From Pedobacter nyackensis (GTDB lineage: Bacteria > Bacteroidota > Bacteroidia > Sphingobacteriales > Sphingobacteriaceae): a stretch of DNA of 64,000 bases. This document shows, piece by piece, positions 45,041 through 53,327 of this stretch (positions within the stretch are counted from its first letter, which is position 1; the number at the start of each line of letters is the position of its first letter). The DNA is taken from the NCBI RefSeq assembly GCF_900176505.1, contig NZ_FWYB01000006.1:231817-295816 (forward strand), in the 5' to 3' direction. The notes under the pieces are model-generated. The model did not search any database and had not been told where the DNA came from. It was given only the letters and a program-made list of their open reading frames with translations. A program made the translations under genes and the position numbers.

Positions 45041-45838
45041 TTAATGTAGATACAATATATATTTAAGATTTCCGGTATTAAAAACAGGGAGGAATTCTTT
45101 GGGATCGGTGGCCTGATCTACACGATGAGGAAAGGATCTGGAGAGGTCCTTTCTATGCAAGCATATTTGCATTGGAGGGGTAACCCCCACTAACTTAAAA
45201 CCAGACTGTTCGTATGCATTGCCAAGCGACCAGTCACGATCTGCATAACTCATCACATCATGCGGTGACAATAGCTTAATAAAATGTTTTAACAGTTTTG
45301 TAAATCCGCCTGTAACCGTAACACCTATTAACGTTGCAAAACGAATCAACTCAACAGATTGATAGTCGCTCGCGATCCTGGTCATAGGCCTGGTGCTGCT
45401 AAAACAAGCAACGGCCACTACCTGCCCATCAATTGTCAACGCAAATTTGTACTTAGCTTTTGCAGTTCCCTGAATATGGTTCCTGTTTAAAAAATCATCT
45501 GCCTGCTTCTGATCGATAGCAGATATTATACCTTTCCGGCCATGCATGCGTTTATTTAAACCGAGAATAGATTTAATCCGCCCCAATACCTGCTCCTGCC
45601 TGGTATGCCAGATATCTTCCCATAACTGCACTAGATTTAAACCTTTAAGTTGGTAGTCCGATTGCAATGCGATCAATTCATCGACAGCATAATTGTTTTC
45701 AAGCGGAATTAAATTAACGACTACCTTTTCATTACACAAGATCAAAGTATACTTTTCATGGGTTACAGGTACAACGTCCACCCCCATATTCGCTAACGCG
45801 ATTAACACACTATCTTGCCAAACTATTTTTATGCCCAA
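45041..45838 (-). CDS. Hypothetical protein with phage-type NHIQG/YADR-WSxGN domain
   Basis: 265 residues if the TTG at 45838, inside the end of the upstream gene, is the start; the first ATG is 17 codons later (45787). I know no name for it. The C-terminal part (about 110-235) has FLNRNHIQGTAKAKYKFALT, a strand pattern around VVAVACFSSTRP, VELIRFATLIGVTVTGGFTK and MSYADRDWSLGNAYEQSGFK. This block is the one seen in phage proteins next to homing-endonuclease-like domains and it looks GNAT/Mom-like. The middle LWEDIWHTRQEQVLGRI also recalls the same phage proteins. No other phage gene is nearby; the gene sits in an operon with miaA. Confidence 0.6.
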   Translation of the reverse strand: MGIKIVWQDSVLIALANMGVDVVPVTHEKYTLILCNEKVVVNLIPLENNYAVDELIALQSDYQLKGLNLVQLWEDIWHTRQEQVLGRIKSILGLNKRMHGRKGIISAIDQKQADDFLNRNHIQGTAKAKYKFALTIDGQVVAVACFSSTRPMTRIASDYQSVELIRFATLIGVTVTGGFTKLLKHFIKLLSPHDVMSYADRDWSLGNAYEQSGFKLVGVTPPMQICLHRKDLSRSFPHRVDQATDPKEFLPVFNTGNLKYILYLH

Positions 45839-46206
45839 CCCTTTTCTTTATATAATCTATATCCCTCAGCTAAAGCTGTTTCAATATGTGACAAAAGCAC
45901 ATCATCTAATTCTTTGATATGAAAACATGATTTCCCCTTCAGCAACTTTAAAAGCGCTGGATCAAAAATTTCCTTCATTACTGGCTCTGCATACACAGGC
46001 ATAAAGTAAAACCCAACATGACCTTTATGTATCATCACAGCAGCAAAATGAACTTCCTTATTTAATCTCCCTTCAATTTCTACATCTCTTTCACTCCACA
46101 GATCATAGGAAGTTTCACTGTTAATCTTACTATAGAACCCCAATGCTGCATATGGCTGAAGCACGGCCCTGATGGTTTGAAAAATTTCTATAAAATCTGT
46201 TTTCAT
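45829..46206 (-). CDS. DUF1801-like protein
   Basis: 125 residues. The pattern VMIHKGHVGFYFMPVYAEP followed by LLKGKSCFHIKELDD and ALAEGYRLYKEKGW matches DUF1801 (YdhG-like) proteins, a small frataxin-like alpha-beta fold of unclear function. Soluble. Its end overlaps the next gene by 10 nt, so the two are likely translated together and precede miaA. Confidence 0.75.
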   Translation of the reverse strand: MKTDFIEIFQTIRAVLQPYAALGFYSKINSETSYDLWSERDVEIEGRLNKEVHFAAVMIHKGHVGFYFMPVYAEPVMKEIFDPALLKLLKGKSCFHIKELDDVLLSHIETALAEGYRLYKEKGWA

Positions 46207-46254
46207 AATTAAAACAACACCTCTAAAGTCATATTGTTTAAGTCCAGCAACAAG

Positions 46255-47349
46255 TTAATCCAACCACCATTCCTCCGAAGGGTAATGCTCATCCAAAACC
46301 ACCAGCTCTCCCAACAGAGGTGTAGTAATTTTAAATTGCTCCAATTTCGCCTGTTTTGTAACCCTGATAGCAGGTTCATTCCAGCTATGCATAGCCAGAC
46401 TGAATTTAGCCCAATGTACCGGAAGTAAAACTTTAGCGTTTAAATCTTTAGCTGCCTGAACCGTTTGTTCAGGAAACATATGAATTAAAGGCCAATAGCT
46501 ATTATATTGTCCACACTCTAATATAGCCAGATCAAAAGGACCATGCTGTGCGCCCGTTTTCTTAAAGTGTGTATCATAGCCTGAATCACCGCCCAAATAT
46601 AATTTATGCTTAGTACCCTGTAATATAAAGGCCGACCATAAAGTCTGATTCCTTGTAAATAGTCTACCTGTAAAGTGCCGTGCTGGTGCGGCTATAAATT
46701 TTAAGCCATGAGCGATCGTTTCTTCACCCCAGGCCAGTTCAACAATTTTACCAGCCGGTATCCCCCAATGCTCCAGATGAGCTCCTGCTCCTAACGAAGT
46801 AATGAATAGCCTGGTCTTATCCTTTAGCTTCAAAATACTCTGGTAATCCATATGATCGTAATGATCATGGGTAATTAAAATGATATCCAGTTCCGGAAAA
46901 TCCTCAGCTTTAACAAAATCTGTTCCCGCATAACTACCGGTACCTATAAAAGAAAGAGGCGAAGGGCGCTTGCTAAAAACGGGATCAACCAACACCTTAA
47001 TGCCGTCAATCTGTAAAAAATAAGAAGAGTGTCCAAACCAGATCAGTTTTGTTTTGGTAGTTGCGCTGAAATCAGGAACCATATGAGGCAATGCCTTTTT
47101 AGGTGAACTGTTTTCATTTCCTTTTATCATCCCCACAATCATATCCCAGTAACTTACGCTATCAGGCTTCATAGGGGTTGGCGACAAATTATCTAATGTT
47201 CCGTCTGCTTTAAAATTAGACAGTTTTTTCAATCTTTCCAACCGCGCACCTTCCGGAGCACGTCCGAATACTGGCATATTAAACAACCATATGACAGCTA
47301 ACGCCAATACGATAATAACTGCTAAAATGGAATACATAAATTTCTTCAT
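46255..47349 (-). CDS. MBL-fold metal-dependent hydrolase (UlaG/NAPE-PLD-like)
   Basis: 364 residues. A hydrophobic N-terminal helix (YSILAVIIVLALAVIWLF) anchors it in the membrane or directs export. The metal site is LITHDHYDHMD near residue 160, preceded by LIWFGHSSYFLQIDGIKVLV and followed by GGDSGYDTHF and the PVHWAKFSLA segment. Members hydrolyse lactones or phosphodiesters, including N-acyl-phosphatidylethanolamine. Last gene of the reverse-strand run from kynU, 4 nt after topB. Confidence 0.88.
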   Translation of the reverse strand: MKKFMYSILAVIIVLALAVIWLFNMPVFGRAPEGARLERLKKLSNFKADGTLDNLSPTPMKPDSVSYWDMIVGMIKGNENSSPKKALPHMVPDFSATTKTKLIWFGHSSYFLQIDGIKVLVDPVFSKRPSPLSFIGTGSYAGTDFVKAEDFPELDIILITHDHYDHMDYQSILKLKDKTRLFITSLGAGAHLEHWGIPAGKIVELAWGEETIAHGLKFIAAPARHFTGRLFTRNQTLWSAFILQGTKHKLYLGGDSGYDTHFKKTGAQHGPFDLAILECGQYNSYWPLIHMFPEQTVQAAKDLNAKVLLPVHWAKFSLAMHSWNEPAIRVTKQAKLEQFKITTPLLGELVVLDEHYPSEEWWLD

Positions 47350-47353
47350 TTAA

Positions 47354-49255
47354 TTAATCAATCTTTTGCTCCTCCGCTGGTGTTGGTGTTGGCGTTGGTG
47401 TTGGTGTTGGTGTTGGTGTTGGTGTTGGTGCAAGTTTAGCAGCCAAAGCATTTCCAGCAGCCAAAAGCTCATTGGTAATGGTTTTCGTATAATCTGTGAT
47501 CTCTGCCTTAAAATCAACCACCGACGCGCCAGTACGTATTTCCTCCAGTCGCTTTTCCCATTGCCCTGTCAGCTCTGCCTGTGCAATCTTTTTATCCTTT
47601 ACCACATCATAAACCGCTAACCCCTTAGTAGTAGGCACCAGGTTACGTTTCTCTCTGGATATATATTCCCGGTTAATCAAAGTTTCAATAATAGATGCCC
47701 TGGTAGCCGGAGTACCCAATCCACTGTCCTTCATGGCATATCTCAGCTCCTCATCCTCAATGTCTTTACCCGAAGTCTCAAGCGCCTTTAGCAAGGATGC
47801 CTCGTTATACATAGCTTTAGGCTTGGTTTGCTTTTCCAACAAAGCCTTATTGGTAATAGGCAACTCCTCACCTTTCTTAACTTTCGGCAAGGCCGGATTT
47901 TCCTCATCCTTTTTCTCCTCGTCCGATTCATTAAATACCGAGCGCCAACCCGCAGAGCGGATTACTGTACCATTAGCCACAAACAAAGAACCGGATTCGA
48001 TCGATATTTTAGTGATTTCCTTAACACATTCCTGGTGAAATGCCTCAAGCATCCGTCCAACTACCATCTCATAAATAGCCTGTTTATCACCACTTAATTG
48101 ATATGGAGACTCACCGGTAGGCAAAATAGCATGGTGATCGGTCACCTTCTTTGCATTCACACTCCTTTTATTCAATGGAACGGTCAGCAAGAACTCAGCT
48201 TGCCTGCCAAAATCCTTATGATCTTTTAACTTATCTATCAGTGTAGGTACGCCAGCAAACACATCATCGCCAATGTAACGGCTACCCGTACGCGGATAAG
48301 TAACGAGCTTGCTTTCATATAAACCCTGTAACAAACTCAATGTCTGATCGGCCGTAAAGCCCTTACGCTTATTCGCTTCCTGCTGTAAACTACTTAAGTC
48401 ATGCAACAGCGGAGGAGGTTCTTTACGTGGTTTAGCTTCAACACCTATAATCTTACCTCCATTGCTAAAACCAGATGCAACATCCTCAATCTTAGCCAGC
48501 AATTCTTCAGCTTCTTCTTTCTTATCAAAGCTATTTACACACATAGCCTTAAACAGCTGTCCGTCTTTATCCAGCTGAATCGCCAACTGATAATATGTCT
48601 GAGGAACGAAATTCTTGATTTCCAGATACCTAGAGCAAATCATAGCCAATGTTGGCGTCTGCACCCTACCTAACGATAAAACTGAGCGGTTTCCGGCTGA
48701 TATACTTAAAGCCTGTGTAGCATTCATACCAACAAGCCAGTCGGACTCCGACCGACAATGCGCCGAATTAAATAAAGTATCATAATCCGTTCCCGGTTTC
48801 AGATTTCTGAACCCTTCTTTTATGGCTTCATCAGTTTGCGAGGAAATCCAAAGCCTTCGGAAAGGTTTTTTACATTTTAAAAAATAATAGATGTAGCGGA
48901 AAATCAATTCACCTTCCCGCCCGGCATCCGTCGCCACTATAATCTCATCGGCTTCGTCAAATAACTTTTTAATGATATCAAGTTGTTTACGCACACCAGG
49001 ATCTTCGATCATACCGTCCTTGGATTTTATTTTCCTGATAGCCAGCTTAAACTTCTTCGGCAACATCGGTAAATGCTGTCTACGCCAACCAATAAAACCG
49101 TAATCCTGTGGTGGAGCAAGTTGTAGCAAATGTCCAAATGCCCAGGTAAAAGAATACCCCTTCCCTTCAATATATCCGTCTTTTTTAGTTGTAGCACCGA
49201 AAACCTTAGCCAATTCACGTCCCACCGAAGGTTTCTCTGCAATTACAATCTTCAT
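47354..49255 (-). CDS. topB: DNA topoisomerase III with Pro-Thr repeat tail
   Basis: 633 residues. The TOPRIM start is IVIAEKPSVGRELAKVFG; the active-site tyrosine is in LVTYPRTGSRYIGDD near residue 319; DSGLGTPATRASIIETLI is also conserved. The C-terminus is a run of alternating Pro-Thr encoded by a hexanucleotide repeat, ending AEEQKID. No zinc fingers. It relaxes and decatenates DNA and often works with RecQ. It overlaps the HDAC-like gene by ATGA. Confidence 0.95.
   Translation of the reverse strand: MKIVIAEKPSVGRELAKVFGATTKKDGYIEGKGYSFTWAFGHLLQLAPPQDYGFIGWRRQHLPMLPKKFKLAIRKIKSKDGMIEDPGVRKQLDIIKKLFDEADEIIVATDAGREGELIFRYIYYFLKCKKPFRRLWISSQTDEAIKEGFRNLKPGTDYDTLFNSAHCRSESDWLVGMNATQALSISAGNRSVLSLGRVQTPTLAMICSRYLEIKNFVPQTYYQLAIQLDKDGQLFKAMCVNSFDKKEEAEELLAKIEDVASGFSNGGKIIGVEAKPRKEPPPLLHDLSSLQQEANKRKGFTADQTLSLLQGLYESKLVTYPRTGSRYIGDDVFAGVPTLIDKLKDHKDFGRQAEFLLTVPLNKRSVNAKKVTDHHAILPTGESPYQLSGDKQAIYEMVVGRMLEAFHQECVKEITKISIESGSLFVANGTVIRSAGWRSVFNESDEEKKDEENPALPKVKKGEELPITNKALLEKQTKPKAMYNEASLLKALETSGKDIEDEELRYAMKDSGLGTPATRASIIETLINREYISREKRNLVPTTKGLAVYDVVKDKKIAQAELTGQWEKRLEEIRTGASVVDFKAEITDYTKTITNELLAAGNALAAKLAPTPTPTPTPTPTPTPTPAEEQKID
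47381..47434. repeat. Hexanucleotide repeat in topB coding the (PT)n tail
   Basis: About eight to nine tandem copies of GGTGTT (one variant GGCGTT) on the plus strand, which read as Pro-Thr codons on the minus strand. The unit is a multiple of three, so gain or loss of copies would change tail length without frameshift. Confidence 0.85.
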
Positions 49256-50157
49256 AATTTTTCAAAAATATCTAAACCAATCTTAAATGTATTACAATGT
49301 GCATCAACAATGTCTTTAATGTTTGGTGAATACCCACCCCCCATACTTACCTGAACCGGTAAATTATTGTCTTTACAAAACTGTAGTACCATCCTGTCTC
49401 TCTCTTTACAACCGGCTTTACTTAAAGCCAATTTACCCAATTTATCACTTTCCAGCACATCAACTCCAGATAAATAGAACACAAAATCGGGTTTGTGCGC
49501 TAAAAGTAATGGAAGTGCGTTGCTCAATTTACCTAAGAAAGCAGCATCGCTGATTCCATCTTCCAAAGGAATATCAAGATCGGAGCGCTCCTTTCTAAAA
49601 GGAAAATTCTTATCACCATGCATTGAAAACGTAAACACCCGGGGCTCATCGTAAAAGATTTCGGCTGTTCCATTGCCCTGATGAACATCTAAATCTATAA
49701 TTAAGATACGACTGGCTAATCCTCTATTTAACAAATAGTTTGCCGCTATAGCCTGATCATTCAACAAGCAAAAACCCTCACCCCAGTTACTCCCAGCATG
49801 ATGTGTACCCCCAGCCACATTAAACGCTATGCCACACTGCCTTGCATACAAAGCTCCCTCAACAGTCCCCTTTGCTATTCTGATTTCACGTTCAACCAAT
49901 TGAGCGTTTAATGGAAAACCTATTCTTCTTTGTTCCTTCGCAGGAAGTGTGAGCGTTTTTAATTGATCCCAGTACGCCTTCTCATGCGACAACAAGACCA
50001 CATTCTCTTCCAATGGCTCCGGCGCAAACAAGTTCTTTTCGGTTATAATACCTTCATGAAACAATTGCCCGGGAATCAATTCATACTTAACCATAGGGAA
50101 TCGATGCCCCTCAGGTAAAGGGTGCGCGTACAAAGGATGCCAGGCGATCTTAATCAT
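49252..50157 (-). CDS. Histone deacetylase-family deacetylase
   Basis: 301 residues, the short class as in bacterial HDAC-like amidohydrolases. VAGGTHHAGSNWGEGFCLLN carries the paired His, DLDVHQGNGTAEIF holds zinc ligands Asp and His, and FYLSGVDVLESDKLGKLALS gives the other Asp. Substrates may be acetylpolyamines, acetylated amines or protein lysines. It overlaps bestrophin by 1 nt and topB by 4 nt, so it lies in the same operon. Confidence 0.92.
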   Translation of the reverse strand: MIKIAWHPLYAHPLPEGHRFPMVKYELIPGQLFHEGIITEKNLFAPEPLEENVVLLSHEKAYWDQLKTLTLPAKEQRRIGFPLNAQLVEREIRIAKGTVEGALYARQCGIAFNVAGGTHHAGSNWGEGFCLLNDQAIAANYLLNRGLASRILIIDLDVHQGNGTAEIFYDEPRVFTFSMHGDKNFPFRKERSDLDIPLEDGISDAAFLGKLSNALPLLLAHKPDFVFYLSGVDVLESDKLGKLALSKAGCKERDRMVLQFCKDNNLPVQVSMGGGYSPNIKDIVDAHCNTFKIGLDIFEKL

Positions 50158-51017
50158 TACTTAAGAATCTCTCCTACATGCTTTTCTATATTGTTACAGA
50201 TTTCATTTACAGGAAGGTCATTAGCATCCTCACCAAAAGGATTTTCAATCTCTTCGGCAATTAACTCCAAACTGGCCAGCACATACAAAATGAAAGGAAC
50301 AATAGGTATTACAAAATATCCCAGACTAAACACCCATCCAAAAGGCAAAGTGATGACATAAATAAAGATGAACTTCTTTATAAAGGCACTATAAGAATAC
50401 GGAATTGGCGTATTTTTAATACGCTCACAGCCACCGCATATTTCGGTAAATTGCTGAACATCTGCATTCAATATGATGAGCTGTTCGTTTGTAATCTCCC
50501 CAGTAGCCTGAAGGTCAAAAACCCTCGATGCTATACCTGCAGCTACCTGATTGGGGATATGCTTACCGCCATCCACTTCAATCATTAAACTATCCTTACC
50601 AAAATACTGCCTCTCTCTTAAATGCTCCCTTAATGCAAAAGCATACTTTGCAATGGCGTAATCAAAGAATGCAACATGCTCAGGCCTTAACTTTAAGGCT
50701 TTGATTTTAATAGCAAAATTGCGACTTACATTGGTTAATCCACCTAAAAGCCGCCTACCTTCCCACCATCTGTCGTATGATGTATTGGTTCTGAATACCA
50801 GTAACATCGAGATAACAAAACCAAGCAGATTATGCATCATTCCAATATTTTTCACATAGATTGTTTCCGCCAGCTTCAGGTAGTTCAGCTCCAGAAAAGC
50901 CATAATCCCAGAAAACATAGCTACGCTGACCATTAATGGCCATAAAGTACGAATCGTATCCGCCTTATGTACATGAAATATAAAAGTTACCCAGTCTTTA
51001 GGATTGTAATTGATCAT
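50157..51017 (-). CDS. Bestrophin-family ion channel (UPF0187/YneE)
   Basis: 286 residues with four predicted membrane helices. FRTNTSYDRWWEGRRLLGGL is the family hallmark, and the C-terminal part ends EEIENPFGEDANDLPVNEIC, the conserved cytosolic segment. The bacterial homologue KpBest is a pentameric cation channel. It starts 7 nt after the kynureninase stop and overlaps the HDAC-like gene by 1 nt. Confidence 0.91.
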   Translation of the reverse strand: MINYNPKDWVTFIFHVHKADTIRTLWPLMVSVAMFSGIMAFLELNYLKLAETIYVKNIGMMHNLLGFVISMLLVFRTNTSYDRWWEGRRLLGGLTNVSRNFAIKIKALKLRPEHVAFFDYAIAKYAFALREHLRERQYFGKDSLMIEVDGGKHIPNQVAAGIASRVFDLQATGEITNEQLIILNADVQQFTEICGGCERIKNTPIPYSYSAFIKKFIFIYVITLPFGWVFSLGYFVIPIVPFILYVLASLELIAEEIENPFGEDANDLPVNEICNNIEKHVGEILK

Positions 51018-51024
51018 AATAATT

Positions 51025-52317
51025 CTATTTCACTAATATCTTTTTACTGATCTCCAATAACAATGCTCCTGTTTCAAAAACATCTTCAAAAGAGTTATAC
51101 AAAGGTACCGGGCTTAGCCTGATGACGTTCGGTTCTCGCCAATCTCCCAACACATTATTAGCCACCAACTGCTCAAAAACCTCTTTTCCTTTTTCCTTTG
51201 CTATGATAGAAACCTGAGCGCCGCGATCAGCTTCATTTGTTGGAGTAATGATTTTATATTGCTCCATTTCCAACACCATATTCACTTCATTAATAATGAA
51301 AAACAAATAAGCAGTTAAAGTTTTACTTTTCTCTCTTAAGGGATTTATGAACCCCGCTTTTTCGAAACTCTGCAGGGAAGCATAGTATAATGCCATAGGC
51401 ATTACCTGGGTGCAACTCACCTGCCAACCGTCAGCTCCGGCCTCTGGTACAAATCCCTTTTCCATTTTAAAACGTTGCTGCTCCTGATATCCCCACCAAC
51501 CTGCAAAGCGATTTAAACTGCTGTCAGAAAAGTGCTTTTCGTGAACAAAGATGCCACTTATACCGCCTGGCCCCGAATTTTGGTACTTATACGAGCACCA
51601 GCAAGCAAAATCAATATTCCAAGCGTGTAACTGCACTGGAACATTCCCCGCTGCATGCGCTAAATCAAAACCAACAATTGCGTCTACAGCATGCCCCGCT
51701 TTCGTGATCGCCTCCATATCAAACCACTGCCCGGTAAAATAATTAACACCTCCAAACAACACCAGCGCTATTTCATTACCGCTTTCGGCAATAGCATTAA
51801 TGATATCCTCTGTTCGTAAGATATATTCACCTTCTCTGGGTGCAACCTCAATAATTGCCGCTTTAGGATCATAACCATGAAAACGAACCTGACTTTCAAT
51901 CGCGTATTGATCGGATGGAAAAGCCCCTGCCTCCATGATAATCTTATACTTACCTGGTTTAGGCTTGTAAAAGCTAACCAATAACAAATGAAGATTTACT
52001 GTTAATGTATTCATTGGACAAACCTCGGCAGGACTTGCACCAACCAATGGAGCCATCAGTTTTTTCAACTCCTTGTGGTAAAACATCCATGGCGTTTTCC
52101 CTTCAAACCAGCCCTCAACAGCATAATTCTGCCAATTGTTCAACTGCTCATTAAGAACCTCACGTGCTGCTTTAGGTTGCAACCCTAAAGAATTACCACA
52201 CAAGTAAATAAAAGGCTTCCCATTTTGCTGAGGGAATAAAAAATCCTGCCTTAATTCACGAAGCGGATCAGCTTGGTCGAGCGCTTGTGCAAATGCTAAC
52301 GTGTTCTCAAAATTCAT
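51025..52317 (-). CDS. kynU: Kynureninase
   Basis: 430 residues from ATG 52317 (MNFENTLAFAQALDQADPLR); a GTG at 52335 would add six. Conserved blocks: FIYLCGNSLGLQPKAAREVL, VCPMNTLTVNLHLLL, VGFDLAHAAGNVPVQLHAWN and WCSYKYQNSGPGGISGIFVH with the PLP lysine. It cleaves kynurenine or 3-hydroxykynurenine to (hydroxy)anthranilate plus alanine. Other kynurenine-pathway genes are not in the window. First gene of the reverse-strand operon to 46255. Confidence 0.94.
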   Translation of the reverse strand: MNFENTLAFAQALDQADPLRELRQDFLFPQQNGKPFIYLCGNSLGLQPKAAREVLNEQLNNWQNYAVEGWFEGKTPWMFYHKELKKLMAPLVGASPAEVCPMNTLTVNLHLLLVSFYKPKPGKYKIIMEAGAFPSDQYAIESQVRFHGYDPKAAIIEVAPREGEYILRTEDIINAIAESGNEIALVLFGGVNYFTGQWFDMEAITKAGHAVDAIVGFDLAHAAGNVPVQLHAWNIDFACWCSYKYQNSGPGGISGIFVHEKHFSDSSLNRFAGWWGYQEQQRFKMEKGFVPEAGADGWQVSCTQVMPMALYYASLQSFEKAGFINPLREKSKTLTAYLFFIINEVNMVLEMEQYKIITPTNEADRGAQVSIIAKEKGKEVFEQLVANNVLGDWREPNVIRLSPVPLYNSFEDVFETGALLLEISKKILVK

Positions 52318-52434
52318 TGTTTCAAATATCCACAAAAAAGGGAGATAAATAAATCAGGCAGGCAATTTTGTTATCCACAAAATCAAATATCAATCAGACG
52401 AACACTTAGCCTGGATAGTTCTAATCCCCCTCAT

Positions 52435-52911
52435 TTAAGCATTAAACAAGTTAACAATTTCCTTTAAGTACTTCTCATCAACATCATCAAAATAACCAAG
52501 ATATTCACTATCCACATCCAATACACCGATCACCTCTGCCCCTTTATACAAAGGCAAAACAATTTCGGATTTTGATGCCGATGCACAGGCAATGTGTCCC
52601 GGAAACTGATCTACATCAGGAACAACTAATACTTCATTACGCTGCCAGGAAGCACCACACACACCCTTTCCGAATTTTATCCTTGTACAGGCAACAGGCC
52701 CCTGAAATGGTCCCAACACTAACTCTTCGCCTTTAACGAGGTAAAACCCTACCCAAAACCAATTAAATTGCTCTTTTAAAGCTGCAGCAACATTAGCCAG
52801 ATTAGCAATCTGATCTTCTTCACCTGTAATCAAAGCTTTAATCTGAGGAATAAGGGATAAATATTGAGCTTCCTTGTCCGCACTTCTGGTTATCACTAAA
52901 TCTTCTGCCAT
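52435..52911 (-). CDS. Free methionine-(R)-sulfoxide reductase, GAF domain (fRMsr)
   Basis: 158 residues from ATG 52911 (MAEDLVITRSADKEAQYL); a longer reading frame to 52971 is ruled out because a -7 box at 52929-52936 lies within it. The three family cysteines are seen in GPVACTRIKFGKGVCGASWQ and GHIACASASKSEIVLPL; VIGVLDVDSEYLGYFDD closes the GAF fold. It reduces free methionine-R-sulfoxide with thioredoxin. Single gene about 100 nt upstream of kynU. Confidence 0.9.
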   Translation of the reverse strand: MAEDLVITRSADKEAQYLSLIPQIKALITGEEDQIANLANVAAALKEQFNWFWVGFYLVKGEELVLGPFQGPVACTRIKFGKGVCGASWQRNEVLVVPDVDQFPGHIACASASKSEIVLPLYKGAEVIGVLDVDSEYLGYFDDVDEKYLKEIVNLFNA

Positions 52912-52928
52912 AAATTCTATTTGAATTA

Positions 52929-52936
52929 CAAAAATA
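52929..52936 (-). promoter_or_regulatory. Predicted -7 box for the fRMsr gene
   Basis: On the minus strand TATTTTTG, full match to TAnnTTTG; leader about 11 nt to the ATG at 52911. Confidence 0.5.
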
Positions 52937-53023
52937 TAAAAGTAAATATCAAAACAAGTGTGATATCCCACAAGATTAACTCCTGCCAGGGGGTAGACAG
53001 TGCCTAGCCTAAGCAGTAAATTT

Positions 53024-53078
53024 CTTTTGCTTTTCTTTTGCTATCCTTTTGCTCCTCTTTTGCTATCCTTTTGCTCAA
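53024..53078. repeat. Five phased copies of an 11-bp repeat
   Basis: CTTTTGCT starts at 53024, 53035, 53046, 53057 and 53068, exactly every 11 bp; the last three bases of each unit vary (TTT, ATC, CCT, ATC, CAA). Eleven bp is about one helical turn, so all copies face the same side of the DNA. Confidence 0.85.
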
Positions 53079-53245
53079 GCAACAAAAAAGCAGGTTTGAG
53101 GCAAAATAAAAGCAAAACATAAACAACAGCAGGATAAGACACAGACTGAAGGCTAATCAGCTCCACACCGAACAGAATACAGCCGATTACTCCCGCTACC
53201 TGAGGTTATATTGAGGACTTTTACCCTTCAAACAACTAAAATAAT

Positions 53246-53253
53246 TAAATTTG
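53246..53253 (+). promoter_or_regulatory. Predicted -7 box for the S46 peptidase gene
   Basis: TAAATTTG, full match to TAnnTTTG, about 75 nt before the ATG at 53328. The phased repeat lies about 170 bp upstream. Confidence 0.45.
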
Positions 53254-53327
53254 AATTTTTGAACGCATCAAAGATAGTAACGATGCCACCTGGAAGGAAC
53301 TAACTAAATAACAAATAAGTATCACAA

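Larger units (their letters stand above)
52972..53327. other. Divergent intergenic region with phased repeats
   Basis: 356 nt between the fRMsr and S46 peptidase genes. It holds the phased 11-bp repeat at 53024-53078, an inverted partial copy near 53109-53116, and the -7 box for the peptidase at 53246-53253. No ORF or RNA gene recognised. Confidence 0.6.

Noticed and set aside
45041..46206. Prophage or mobile-element remnant
   Set aside because: One protein looks phage-like, but no integrase, terminase, capsid or att-like repeats are nearby and it is embedded in an operon with miaA.
47366..47620. Cys/Trp-rich peptide (repeated CW) on the plus strand
   Set aside because: It is only the hexanucleotide repeat of topB read on the other strand.
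52912..52971. Longer N-terminus of the fRMsr protein
   Set aside because: The extra 20 codons run across the predicted promoter and have no family match.
53024..53120. CRISPR-like repeat array
   Set aside because: The unit is 11 bp with no unique spacers and there are no cas genes.
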